The position numbers and the translations under genes were made by a program. The notes under the pieces were generated by a model that saw only the letters and a program-made list of their open reading frames with translations, was not told where the DNA came from and did no database searches. 64,000 nt of DNA from Proteiniphilum saccharofermentans (GTDB lineage: Bacteria; Bacteroidota; Bacteroidia; Bacteroidales; Dysgonomonadaceae), in assembly GCF_900095135.1 (NCBI RefSeq), contig NZ_LT605205.1, forward strand, positions 3,472,001 to 3,536,000, given 5' to 3'. This document shows positions 8,175 to 16,837 of this stretch, in pieces (within the stretch, counting starts at the first letter, position 1; every line of letters begins with the position of its first letter).

Positions 8175-9141
8175 CGTAAGTATAGCAGGCGGAACCGGCT
8201 ATACGGCAGGCGAACTGCTCCGTATCCTGCTCCGCCATCCTGAAGTCAATATAGAATCGGTCATCAGCACCACCTCGGTGGGGATGCCCGTAGCGGAGAT
8301 GCACCGTGATCTGTTGGGTGAGACCGATCTGGTCTTTAGCGACACTTTTCGTCAACCCGATGTGCTATTCCTTTGCCTGGGACATGGACTGTCGCGTGCA
8401 TTTCTGAATGACAACGATATTCCTATCTCATGCAAGATCATCGATCTTGGAAATGATTTCCGCAATAATCCGGTATTTAACGACAGGAATTTTGTGTTCG
8501 GACTGTGCGAACAAAATCGCGAACAGATCCGCACGGCAGATAGTGTGGCCAATCCAGGCTGTTTTGCCACGACCATCATGCTGGCACTATTGCCGCTGGC
8601 ATCCCGGAATCTATTGACAGACGAAATACATATACATGCCATTACAGGTTCCACGGGTGCAGGGAAGCGGCCAGCCGATACAACTCACTTCAGTTATCGC
8701 GATAATAATATCTCCGTATATAAGCCATTCACACATCAGCATCTGGAAGAGATCGCCAACACATTGACGAGTGCGGGTAACAGCGACCTACCGCAGATCA
8801 ATTTCGTACCAATGCGGGGTGATTTCACACGAGGTATTTTCGCCAGCGTATATACAAGATGGGATAAGAGCATGTCGGAATCGGCTGTGATCGATCTTTA
8901 CGAAGAGTATTACCGGTCATCTCCGTTCGTGTTTGTTTCCAAACAGCCCATCAGCCTGAAAGAGGTAGTAAACACCAATAAGGGATTATTACATATCGAG
9001 TTTCATAACGGCTATATCCACATTACCTCGATTACCGATAACCTCGTAAAAGGTGCGTCAGGACAGGCAGTACAAAATATGAACCTGATGTTCGGACTGG
9101 ATGAAACGACAGGGCTGAAACTGAAAGGAAGCGCATTCTGA
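8167..9141 (+). CDS. argC: N-acetyl/N-succinyl-gamma-glutamyl-phosphate reductase
   Basis: 324 residues. NADPH-dependent reduction of the N-acylglutamyl phosphate to the semialdehyde. The Rossmann start ISIAGGTGYTAGELLRILLRHP is clear, and the catalytic cysteine lies in SVANPGCFATTIMLAL. GSTGAGKRPADTTHF and FVPMRGDFTRGIFASVYT complete the family signature. The start overlaps the argG 3' end. The acyl group on the substrate in this organism is probably succinyl, by inference from argF'. Confidence 0.96.
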   Translation: MINVSIAGGTGYTAGELLRILLRHPEVNIESVISTTSVGMPVAEMHRDLLGETDLVFSDTFRQPDVLFLCLGHGLSRAFLNDNDIPISCKIIDLGNDFRNNPVFNDRNFVFGLCEQNREQIRTADSVANPGCFATTIMLALLPLASRNLLTDEIHIHAITGSTGAGKRPADTTHFSYRDNNISVYKPFTHQHLEEIANTLTSAGNSDLPQINFVPMRGDFTRGIFASVYTRWDKSMSESAVIDLYEEYYRSSPFVFVSKQPISLKEVVNTNKGLLHIEFHNGYIHITSITDNLVKGASGQAVQNMNLMFGLDETTGLKLKGSAF

Positions 9142-9332
9142 TGAAGGAGGAAAAGTGGTTAGATGGTTAGGTAATATTCAAGATTCAAGAATTCAAAGAT
9201 TCAAAAATTATGAATTGTAAATCGACGGAGTCAATTGCAAATCAGCGAAGCTAAATTTTCAAATCCCAAACCAAACATCCCAAATTCTTTCTTCACTTTT
9301 CATTTTCAATTTTCAATTTTCAATTTGACAAG
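9142..9332. repeat. Low-complexity spacer with two mini-hairpins between argC and argD
   Basis: AT-rich spacer made of repeated TTCAA/TTCAAAGATTCAA blocks and ending with three TTTTCAA copies before the argD ATG. It contains two back-to-back modules of the form AAATC-xyz-NNN-z'y'x'-AAT: GAC-GGA-GTC at 9223-9231 and AGC-GAA-GCT at 9243-9251. The second contains GCGAAGC, known as an exceptionally stable DNA mini-hairpin. No coding potential. Confidence 0.6.
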
Positions 9333-10457
9333 ATGAATCTATTCGACGTATATAGTTTATGGGAGATTGAACCGATACGGGCACAGGGTTGCCATGTATG
9401 GGATAATGAAGGAACGAAGTATCTCGACCTTTACGGCGGACATGCAGTGATCTCCATCGGACACTCCCATCCCCATTATGTAAAAGCGGTGCAGGATCAG
9501 GTGGAGAAGATCGGCTTCTACTCCAACTCGGTACAAAATTCTTTACAGCAGGAACTGGCCGATAAACTGGGAGAACAATCCGGTTATGCCGACTATTCGC
9601 TTTTTCTCTGTAACTCCGGTGCCGAAGCCAATGAAAATGCATTGAAACTGGCATCGTTCCATACCGGAAAGAAACGTGTGATCGCGTTCCACGGGGCTTT
9701 CCACGGACGCACCTCCGGTGCGGTCGCTGTTACGGAGAATCCGGCCATTCAAGCTCCTTTCAACACAGGGCATGAGGTCACCTTTGTGCCACTCAATGAT
9801 ATAGAAGCAGTGAAAGCTGAAATCCTGAAAGGTGATGTAGCGGCAGTTATTATCGAAGGTATCCTCGGTGTTGCCGGTATTTTTACTCCGGAAACTTTAT
9901 TCTTGCAACAACTGGCACTTCTCTGTAGGCAAAACGACGTAATATTGATCCTCGACGAGATACAATCGGGTTACGGTCGCAGTGGACAATTCTTTGCTCA
10001 TCAATCAGCCGGCATACGACCCGACTTAATTACGATGGCCAAAGGGATGGGTAACGGCTTTCCGATCGGAGGTTTACTCATCTCATCCAAATTCGAAGCA
10101 AAAAAGGGAATACTCGGAACCACTTTCGGAGGCAATCATTTGGCTTGTGCAGCTGCCATTGCGGTTCTCGATGTATTGAAAGCGGAGTCGCTGGTGGAAA
10201 ATGCAGCGGATATGGGTAATTATCTGAAACAGGAGCTATCGGAAATAAATGGTATCACGGAGATCCGTGGATGGGGATTGATGCTCGGTATCGAATTCCT
10301 TCCGGAATTTGGTGCCGTTCGCAACCGGCTTCTTTTTGAAAGCCATATTTTTACCGGCGGGGCAAAGAACAACGTGATGCGTTTGTTACCTCCACTTTCG
10401 ATATCAAAAGCAGAAATCGATATTTTTATTACTGAACTAAAAGATAAATTGATATGA
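9333..10457 (+). CDS. argD: Acylornithine aminotransferase
   Basis: 374 residues, class-III PLP aminotransferase converting N-acylglutamate semialdehyde plus glutamate to N-acylornithine. The PLP lysine lies in LITMAKGMGNGFPIGGLL; ILDEIQSGYGRSGQFFAHQ holds the PLP-contacting Asp; NSGAEANENALKLA and GAFHGRTSGAVAVT are typical of ArgD. The predicted substrate in this pathway is N-succinylglutamate semialdehyde. The start follows a low-complexity spacer, and the end overlaps argF' by four bases. Confidence 0.95.
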   Translation: MNLFDVYSLWEIEPIRAQGCHVWDNEGTKYLDLYGGHAVISIGHSHPHYVKAVQDQVEKIGFYSNSVQNSLQQELADKLGEQSGYADYSLFLCNSGAEANENALKLASFHTGKKRVIAFHGAFHGRTSGAVAVTENPAIQAPFNTGHEVTFVPLNDIEAVKAEILKGDVAAVIIEGILGVAGIFTPETLFLQQLALLCRQNDVILILDEIQSGYGRSGQFFAHQSAGIRPDLITMAKGMGNGFPIGGLLISSKFEAKKGILGTTFGGNHLACAAAIAVLDVLKAESLVENAADMGNYLKQELSEINGITEIRGWGLMLGIEFLPEFGAVRNRLLFESHIFTGGAKNNVMRLLPPLSISKAEIDIFITELKDKLI

Positions 10458-11407
10458 GAAACTTCACATCCGTGCATGACATCGGAGACCTGAAAAGTGC
10501 ACTTGCAAAGGCAAAACAAGTCAAAGAGAATCCTTTTGCAGACCAGGAACTGGGTAAAAATAAAACCTTGTTGATGATCTTTTTCAATTCAAGCCTGCGT
10601 ACCCGCCTGAGCACCCAGAAAGCGGCATTGAACCTCGGCATGAACGTAATTGTACTCGATATCAATCAAGGCGCCTGGAAGTTAGAGACCGAAAAAGGAG
10701 TCATTATGGATGGAGATAAACCGGAACATATCCTGGAAGCGATCCCCGTGATGGGCTCTTACTGCGATGTGATCGGGGTACGCTCTTTTGCCCAGTTCGA
10801 AAACAAGGCTTCTGATTATAATGAAGTCATACTGAATCAGTTTATACAATATTCGGGTAAACCGGTCTTCAGTATGGAGGCAGCTACACGTCATCCATTG
10901 CAAAGTTTTGCCGACCTGATCACTATTGAAGAATATAAAAAAACAGAGAAGCCGAAAGTGGTACTCACCTGGGCACCCCATCCACGCGCGTTACCCCAGG
11001 CGGTTCCCAACTCATTTGCCGAGTGGATGAACGCTGCCGGCTATGAATTCGTGATCACCCATCCCAAAGGATATGAACTGGACGACGAGTTTGTCGGTAA
11101 GGCCGTGGTAGAATATGACAAAGAGAAAGCTTACAAAGGAGCCGACTTTATTTATGCCAAAAACTGGGCGGCATACCAGGATCCGAACTATGGAAAAATT
11201 TTGAGTACCGACCGTGCATGGACTGTAGACACCGAAAAAATGGCCCTGACTAATAACGCTTATTTTATGCATTGTCTGCCGGTACGCCGTAACATGATCG
11301 TTAGCGACGAGGTGATCGACAGCCCGCAATCGATTGTGATCCCAGAAGCGGCTAACCGTGTGGTTTCAGCACAAGTGGTACTGAAAGAGATATTACTGGG
11401 ATTGTAA
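10454..11407 (+). CDS. argF': N-succinylornithine transcarbamylase
   Basis: 317 residues. Transfers carbamoyl phosphate to N-succinyl-L-ornithine, a Bacteroidota variant of the ornithine step. The carbamoyl-phosphate loop is FFNSSLRTRLSTQ rather than the STRTR of ordinary OTCases; HCLPVRRN is the C-terminal signature. The sequence DGDKPEH puts a proline at residue 90. Published work on Bacteroides fragilis showed that Pro90, against Glu92 in the Xanthomonas acetylornithine enzyme, sets succinyl over acetyl specificity. That makes this a succinyl-pathway organism. Start coupled to argD by ATGA overlap. Confidence 0.95.
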   Translation: MRNFTSVHDIGDLKSALAKAKQVKENPFADQELGKNKTLLMIFFNSSLRTRLSTQKAALNLGMNVIVLDINQGAWKLETEKGVIMDGDKPEHILEAIPVMGSYCDVIGVRSFAQFENKASDYNEVILNQFIQYSGKPVFSMEAATRHPLQSFADLITIEEYKKTEKPKVVLTWAPHPRALPQAVPNSFAEWMNAAGYEFVITHPKGYELDDEFVGKAVVEYDKEKAYKGADFIYAKNWAAYQDPNYGKILSTDRAWTVDTEKMALTNNAYFMHCLPVRRNMIVSDEVIDSPQSIVIPEAANRVVSAQVVLKEILLGL

Positions 11408-11574
11408 AGTGGAACGGTGGAAAAGTGGGAAGGTAATAAGGATGATGTGATGATTGAACGATGTGATGATATGATAATCATTAATTGGTAATTATAATCT
11501 GCTAATCAAACATATCCGTAAGTCACTAATCAATCTTCTTCAATCCTATCCAATCTGAATCAATCTATATAAAT

Positions 11575-12363
11575 ATGACAGAGAGCAAAAAAGCAGCCCT
11601 TTCAATTGTAAAGATCGGGGGAAATATAGTAGATAATCCGCAGGCGTTGGAATCATTCCTGAATGACTTTCATCAACTCGAAGGGCATAAACTCTTGGTA
11701 CACGGTGGGGGGGTGATGGCATCTAAGATGGCAAAACAACTTGGGATCGAGACCAAAATGATACATGGTCGCCGCATCACCGACGAAGAAACACTGAAAT
11801 TGGTTACTATGGTATATGCAGGATGGGGAAACAAAAATATAGTGGCATTACTACAAAAAACAGGATGTAATGCCATCGGGCTCTCAGGTGCCGATGCCAA
11901 TACCATTCCGGCAATACGTCGCTCTCCTGTACCGATTGATTTTGGTTTTGCCGGCGATCCTGATCCGGATAAAACCAACACGGATTTTATCTCTCAACTG
12001 ATAGAGAGTGGCATCACTCCAGTGTTTTGTGCCATCACGCACGACGGTAGCGGTTCATTACTGAACACAAACGCCGATACCATCGCCTATACATTAGCAA
12101 CAGCACTTTCAGAAAAGTATCTTGTTACGATCTACTACTGCTTTGAGAAAGAAGGTGTAATGATGGATGTGAACGATCCGACCAGTATGATTCTGACGAT
12201 GACCCGGGAAGAGTATGAAACATACAAACAAAAGGGCATTATCGTCGACGGTATGATCCCAAAACTGGACAATTCTTTCAGAGCAATAGAGAATGGCGTG
12301 TCGAAAGTGGTGATTTTACATGCGAAAAACTTATTATCCGGAAAAGGGACGACCTTAGGATGA
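11575..12363 (+). CDS. argB: N-acetyl/N-succinylglutamate kinase
   Basis: 262 residues, amino acid kinase family. Phosphorylates the gamma-carboxylate of the N-acylglutamate. Signatures: SIVKIGGNIVDNP at the N-terminus, LLVHGGGVMASKMAKQLG for the acylglutamate loop, and KEGVMMDVNDPTSMI plus IVDGMIPKLDNSFRAIENGV at the C-terminus. It follows a 167-bp spacer (11408-11574) of low-complexity AATC-rich sequence, so it may be less tightly coupled to argF'. Acceptance of a succinyl substrate is inferred. Confidence 0.95.
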   Translation: MTESKKAALSIVKIGGNIVDNPQALESFLNDFHQLEGHKLLVHGGGVMASKMAKQLGIETKMIHGRRITDEETLKLVTMVYAGWGNKNIVALLQKTGCNAIGLSGADANTIPAIRRSPVPIDFGFAGDPDPDKTNTDFISQLIESGITPVFCAITHDGSGSLLNTNADTIAYTLATALSEKYLVTIYYCFEKEGVMMDVNDPTSMILTMTREEYETYKQKGIIVDGMIPKLDNSFRAIENGVSKVVILHAKNLLSGKGTTLG

Positions 12364-12523
12364 TGTGTTGATGTGATGATGTGTTGATTCCGTCAAGTCG
12401 TGACAGGTAGTGATGTATCTCAATATACCGGGATAACGAGATTGAATGAGATTGAATGAGATTGAATGAGATTGAAACGTCAGATTTAATTGGTAATTGG
12501 TAATTTGTAATTGGTAATTTCTT
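12364..12523. repeat. Spacer with decamer tandem repeat between argB and argE
   Basis: Four consecutive GAGATTGAAT-type decamers occupy 12438-12477 (the last ends GAAA), followed by three TTGGTAA/TTTGTAA blocks directly before the argE start. Similar blocks recur at 26540-26585 and 40619-40642. No ORF or clear promoter seen. Confidence 0.6.
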
Positions 12524-13579
12524 ATGGATACTTTTACACAAAACGCGGTTGAACTGTTAAGGAAACTGGTTTCTATCCAATCATTTTCCGGAGAGGAGCA
12601 TCTGCGGAGCAATTTTCTGACGGAATATTTCAATGAAAAAGGGATTTCCACAGAGCGTATCGGCAATAACCTGATTGTCCGTCAACCCCATCACGACGTA
12701 TCGAAACCGACGCTGATGATGAATTCGCATCTCGATACTGTTCGACCGAATACCGGATATACTTTCGATCCGTTTAGCCCACCCCACTCCAATTCACATG
12801 TTTACGGGTTGGGAAGCAATGATGCGGGAGCCAGTGTGGTTACTCTGCTGCAGACATTCTTATATTTCTACGAAAAGGAACTACCTGTTAATCTCTTACT
12901 GGCTTTGTCCGCGGAAGAGGAAAACTCCGGTCCGAATGGAATGACGTTGCTTTGGCAGAAACTCTCGGGCGAAGTGGATATGGCTATTATCGGAGAACCA
13001 ACCGGTATGAGAGCAGCCATAGCCGAAAGAGGATTACTGGTGATCGACGGGGAAGCGAAGGGGGTGAGCGGTCATGCAGCCCGTAACGAGGGAGTAAACG
13101 CACTCTATATTGCACTGGACGATATCGCCGTCCTAAGATCGATGAAGTTCGACAAAATATCACCCACGATGGGAGAGGTAAAACTAACCGTCACGCAGAT
13201 CAATTCGGGCACACAACACAATGTGGTTCCGGACCGGTGCAGTTTTGTGGTGGATATCCGTCCGACGGAAATGTATACCAACAGCGAGATCATGGAGATC
13301 CTGCAACCGAAAGTAAAAAGCGAACTGAAAGCACGTTCGCTTACCAATCGGAGCTCAGCTACACCGACTGATCACCTGTTAATGCAATGCGTACAACAAC
13401 TCGGTATTGAAAGCTATACCTCCCCGACCACATCCGACTGGATGAGGGTCACCTGCCCTGCCCTGAAAATGGGGCCTGGGGAATCAGCACGTTCCCACCG
13501 CCCCGATGAGTTCGTATTGATAGATGAACTGAAACAGGGTATCGAAGGATACATCCGTTTTATAGAACGTTTTCGTTAA
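12524..13579 (+). CDS. argE: M20-family N-acylornithine/N-acylcitrulline deacylase
   Basis: 351 residues. Zinc-dependent M20 hydrolase removing the acyl group late in arginine synthesis. Metal-site motifs: MNSHLDTV, GLGSNDAGAS, LSAEEENSG with the catalytic Glu, and IGEPTG; the lid domain follows, and the terminal GPGESARSHRPDEF carries the last His ligand. With a succinylornithine transcarbamylase upstream, the natural substrate is expected to be N-succinylcitrulline, not N-acetylornithine. The last codons (GAACGTTTTCGTTAA) are also the left edge of a hairpin repeat, which therefore supplies the stop codon. Confidence 0.92.
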   Translation: MDTFTQNAVELLRKLVSIQSFSGEEHLRSNFLTEYFNEKGISTERIGNNLIVRQPHHDVSKPTLMMNSHLDTVRPNTGYTFDPFSPPHSNSHVYGLGSNDAGASVVTLLQTFLYFYEKELPVNLLLALSAEEENSGPNGMTLLWQKLSGEVDMAIIGEPTGMRAAIAERGLLVIDGEAKGVSGHAARNEGVNALYIALDDIAVLRSMKFDKISPTMGEVKLTVTQINSGTQHNVVPDRCSFVVDIRPTEMYTNSEIMEILQPKVKSELKARSLTNRSSATPTDHLLMQCVQQLGIESYTSPTTSDWMRVTCPALKMGPGESARSHRPDEFVLIDELKQGIEGYIRFIERFR

Positions 13580-13695
13580 TCTAAAATAACGGTTAAGCGA
13601 GAGCAGTGTCAAGCTTGCTTGACACATTGCCGAGCGATAGTTATTTATCAAAATGAGCAGAGCCAAGTTTGGTTGAGTTATGCGAGGGCAAGTGA
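13567..13695. repeat. Hairpin-repeat element between argE and argH
   Basis: Second locus of the family seen at 3431-3720. Outer stem AATAAC (13585-13590) with GTTATT (13640-13645); conserved internal segments GGTTAAGCGA and CCGAGCGATA; inner perfect 9-bp stem GTGTCAAGC (13606-13614) with GCTTGACAC (13617-13625). A degenerate second unit (GAGCCAAGTTTGGTTGAG, near 13660) follows, and a partial left edge overlaps the argE stop codon. Here the element reads the same way as the genes; at parA-parB it reads opposite to them. Confidence 0.75.
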
Positions 13696-13725
13696 AAATT
13701 AATAAAATAACATTATCTAAAAGAT

Positions 13726-15021
13726 ATGGCAAAAATATGGGATAAAGGCTTTGATGCCAATCAGAGAGTGGAAGATTTTACCGTAGGAAACGACCGCGAG
13801 CTCGACCTGCGTTTGGCAAAATATGATATCCTGGGTTCGATGGCTCATATCAAAATGCTGGTAAAAATCGGCCTTCTGGAAACAGAAGAGGAGAAGGTAC
13901 TACGAACCGAATTGCAAAATATCCTGGCAGAGGTGGAACGGGGAAATTTCAGGCTCGACAATGATGCCGAGGATATCCACTCACAGGTGGAAGCGATGCT
14001 GACTGAGAGGCTGGGAGAAATGGGTAAAAAAATCCATTCGGGCCGTTCCCGTAACGACCAGGTATTGGTAGATATCAAGCTTTATCTCAGAGAAGAAATC
14101 CTGCAGATCAAAGAAGGAGTAATTCAACTGTTCAATTTGCTGCAGTCACTCAGCGAACAGCATAAAGAGGTATTGCTGCCCGGTTACACGCACGGACAGA
14201 TTGCGATGCCCTCTTCTTTCGGATTGTGGTTCGGTGCCTATGCCGAATCGTTGGTAGACGACATGCATACGCTTGCGGCAGCATGGCAGGTAGCCGACCA
14301 AAATCCATTGGGCTCTGCCGCCGGTTATGGCAGTTCTTTCCCATTGGATCGAGAGATGACCACCCGCGAACTGGGATTCGCAACTATGAGCTACAACGTC
14401 GTTGCTGCCCAGATGGGACGTGGCAAGACTGAACGGATCCTGGCCCAAAGCATGTCAAATATTGCTTCCACACTCAACAAACTGGCCGCAGATAACTGTA
14501 TGTACCTTTCAGGGAACTATGGATTTATCTCCTACCCCGACGAGCTGACCACAGGGTCGAGTATTATGCCTCACAAGAAAAATCCCGACGTGTGGGAATT
14601 GATCCGGGGTCACAGTAACCGACTGCAGAGCCTGCCCAATGAGATCACGCTGATGATCACCAATATGCCGCACGGCTATCATCGTGACTACCAGTTGCTG
14701 AAGGAAGTACTCTTCCCGGCGTTAGAAACCCTTCACAGGCTTTTACAGATGACATGTTTCATGCTGGAAAATATTTCGGTTAACAAAGACATTCTCTCCG
14801 ACCCACGATATGAATACCTCTTTACCGTAGAAGAGGTGAACAACCGTGTATTACAGGGTATTCCGTTCAGAGAAGCTTATCAGCAGGTAGGTAAAGAAGT
14901 ACAGGCCGGTTCTTTCCGTGCCCCGAAAGAAATACACCATACCCACGCCGGCAGTGTCGGCAATCTCTGTACGGAAGAGATCAGAAAGAAGATGGAGAGA
15001 GCCTCAGCGGTCATCAGGTAA
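13726..15021 (+). CDS. argH: Argininosuccinate lyase
   Basis: 431 residues, fumarase/aspartase superfamily. Splits argininosuccinate into arginine and fumarate, the last step of the pathway. The signature GSSIMPHKKNPDVWELIRG is intact, with the catalytic Ser in the flexible loop; HSGRSRNDQVLVDIKLYLREE and PGYTHGQIAMPSSFGLW are the other two conserved regions. It ends the arg operon and is followed within 55 bp by an IS1182-type element. Confidence 0.96.
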   Translation: MAKIWDKGFDANQRVEDFTVGNDRELDLRLAKYDILGSMAHIKMLVKIGLLETEEEKVLRTELQNILAEVERGNFRLDNDAEDIHSQVEAMLTERLGEMGKKIHSGRSRNDQVLVDIKLYLREEILQIKEGVIQLFNLLQSLSEQHKEVLLPGYTHGQIAMPSSFGLWFGAYAESLVDDMHTLAAAWQVADQNPLGSAAGYGSSFPLDREMTTRELGFATMSYNVVAAQMGRGKTERILAQSMSNIASTLNKLAADNCMYLSGNYGFISYPDELTTGSSIMPHKKNPDVWELIRGHSNRLQSLPNEITLMITNMPHGYHRDYQLLKEVLFPALETLHRLLQMTCFMLENISVNKDILSDPRYEYLFTVEEVNNRVLQGIPFREAYQQVGKEVQAGSFRAPKEIHHTHAGSVGNLCTEEIRKKMERASAVIR

Positions 15022-15073
15022 CAAAGTGCATGGGCTTTTTTATATACTCGGTCTGTGATGACGTGAATATAAA

Positions 15074-16717
15074 TAGGGTCTGCTTATTAAATCCCAATCA
15101 GGCACACAATTTCATTTGTGGCCCGAGTGGATAAATGTTTATATTTCTCACTTTCATCAGCTTCAATAGTAACGAGACAAAATAAGACAGGGGAATATCC
15201 CTCATGTGCCGGATCAGGTTCATCACAAAAATGATAGCCCCTATCCAACTGTTTGACGTCGAGGACAGTCTGGCCCGGATATCATTTAAACCATATCCAC
15301 GCTTGCCCTGACCAAACTTCCCTTCAACCTGGTTGCGTTCCCCCGCCTCTCGTCGCTCTTTACGTTTTTGGTGTCTGCTCTTGATCTCTTTTACCGGTTT
15401 TCGTCCCAGTGGCTCCCCGGTGTAGCGGATCCTTTTTTCTTTCAAAAACCGCCTGTTCTCCCGGGTGAGATATATCTTGTCCACCTGGACCAGCTCCGGA
15501 TACTTCCCGGTCAGCTTCCTAAAGCGTTCAACCTGTGCCTGAAGATCCTGTCCCTCGTTGAAGGCATCCCAGTCAAAATGATCCACCCTGGCATAGCCAT
15601 CCAACAGGCTGATATTTATTTTCGCCCCAAACTCCGTCTTTGCCTTGGCTTTGCCGCGGACGATGGGGCGTACATGCGGTTGATGAATGTTCACGATGCG
15701 ATCTTCTACTTGATGGCTCTTCTTCTTGTACATTGTCTCCTGCTGTTCCAGCAGATGCTGGATGACAAAAAAATATTTCAGTTGCCGCCGGTCGAAAGGA
15801 ATCGGTTGATCCTTTATGGTGTCCAACATATTGTTAATAATCCGTACATCCCGTTTCAGGTAGTTGATCTGCTTTCGTATCGCTTTTCTTAACACGTTGG
15901 CTGGTTTTCTCTTCATTTTCGACACATTCAGGAAATCCTTGCGGGCAACCCTCCTGTAGGTGCGGGGTTTATCCCGGACTCCCAGCTTCAAACACAGTTC
16001 ATCAATCAGTTCTTCCGCCTTTTGACGGCTCTCGTTTAACAGGTCCAGGTCGGTGGGGTATTTGATATCCGCATCACAGACTGTAGCATCCATTTGAAGT
16101 TTCCCCTTGTTCCCGGGATGCGGATCGGGATCGTCATCATTATTAACCCCATCATCCTTCGCAACCGTGTCAACCTCTTCTTGTTTTGCCCCGGCTTTCA
16201 GCTTTAATCCTTTTCTTATCAAATCATCTGTCAATGATTCAAAGACATCCAGGTCGATTCGCTTTCTGATGGATACCGGCAGTGAGGGTGTCATCACCTG
16301 TTCATAAGTGAAAGCCTCAAGCCCAAGAAAATACTGCATGTAGGGATTTTCCTGGATCATCTCTATCACGCCGCGGTCATCCGTCTTCATGATGTGCTTT
16401 ATGATGACCACTCCCAGCACAAGCCTGGCATCCTTGGTGGGTGCACCCCGGTTGCTCTTGAAGTTCTTGTAATAAAGCCGGGCGAACTCTTCCCAGGGAA
16501 CTATTTTTGAAAGAAAAACCCACCGGTTATTCTCATCCAGTTTTGCCTCGAAGGGCATCTTGAACTCGGAAATTGAAAGCTGTCTGGAGCTCTTGTATCG
16601 TATCATAAAATGCAAGGTTTATGAAGTAAAAATACTCAATTTCTTGCAGTTATGCAAATATTATGACGATTAATCTACTGATTTTCAGCATAAATATCGA
16701 TTATTCAGCAGACCCTA
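15074..16717 (-). mobile_element. IS1182-family insertion sequence, complete
   Basis: A single transposase gene is bounded by inverted ends TAGGGTCTGCT (15074-15084) and AGCAGACCCTA (16707-16717), about 1.64 kb in all. The outermost TA at both ends could be part of the terminal repeat or a duplicated target, so I cannot fix a target-site duplication. It sits between argH and an unknown gene. Whether it broke anything is unclear; an open 41-codon stretch abuts the right end. Confidence 0.88.
15098..16615 (-). CDS. IS1182-family DDE transposase
   Basis: 505 residues with no frameshift, so probably active. The N-terminal DUF772-like region (about 30-130: NNRWVFLSKIVPWEEFARLYYKN, then GAPTKDARLVLGVVIIKHI) is typical of IS1182/IS5-like transposases. 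QMDATVCDADIKYPTDLDLLNESR includes the first catalytic Asp, VQVDKIYLTRENRRFLKEKRIR lies near the second, and RNQVEGKFGQGKRGYGLNDIRARL carries the terminal Glu. An internal Met at 16606 (MIRYKSSRQ) is an alternative start. It lies entirely inside the inverted repeats. Confidence 0.92.
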   Translation of the reverse strand: MHFMIRYKSSRQLSISEFKMPFEAKLDENNRWVFLSKIVPWEEFARLYYKNFKSNRGAPTKDARLVLGVVIIKHIMKTDDRGVIEMIQENPYMQYFLGLEAFTYEQVMTPSLPVSIRKRIDLDVFESLTDDLIRKGLKLKAGAKQEEVDTVAKDDGVNNDDDPDPHPGNKGKLQMDATVCDADIKYPTDLDLLNESRQKAEELIDELCLKLGVRDKPRTYRRVARKDFLNVSKMKRKPANVLRKAIRKQINYLKRDVRIINNMLDTIKDQPIPFDRRQLKYFFVIQHLLEQQETMYKKKSHQVEDRIVNIHQPHVRPIVRGKAKAKTEFGAKINISLLDGYARVDHFDWDAFNEGQDLQAQVERFRKLTGKYPELVQVDKIYLTRENRRFLKEKRIRYTGEPLGRKPVKEIKSRHQKRKERREAGERNQVEGKFGQGKRGYGLNDIRARLSSTSNSWIGAIIFVMNLIRHMRDIPLSYFVSLLLKLMKVRNINIYPLGPQMKLCA

Positions 16718-16837
16718 GTTATATCCATTCTTTACATTACGCACAATATCCGTCAGCCTGACATTCGGCTGTTGACGGGCAAAGTTCTGTGAACCGACAC
16801 AAACGACAGCACAGGTGAAACATCTTTCAAAAAACCT

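Noticed and set aside
15074-16717. IS1182 as an insertion into argH
   Set aside because: argH is full length with its C-terminus intact and stops at 15021, 52 bases before the IS.
16815-16822. parS-like half-site GTGAAACA
   Set aside because: Only 8 of the 16 bases of the parS palindrome TGTTTCACGTGAAACA are present; the other half is CTGTGC-like. Not a ParB site by sequence.
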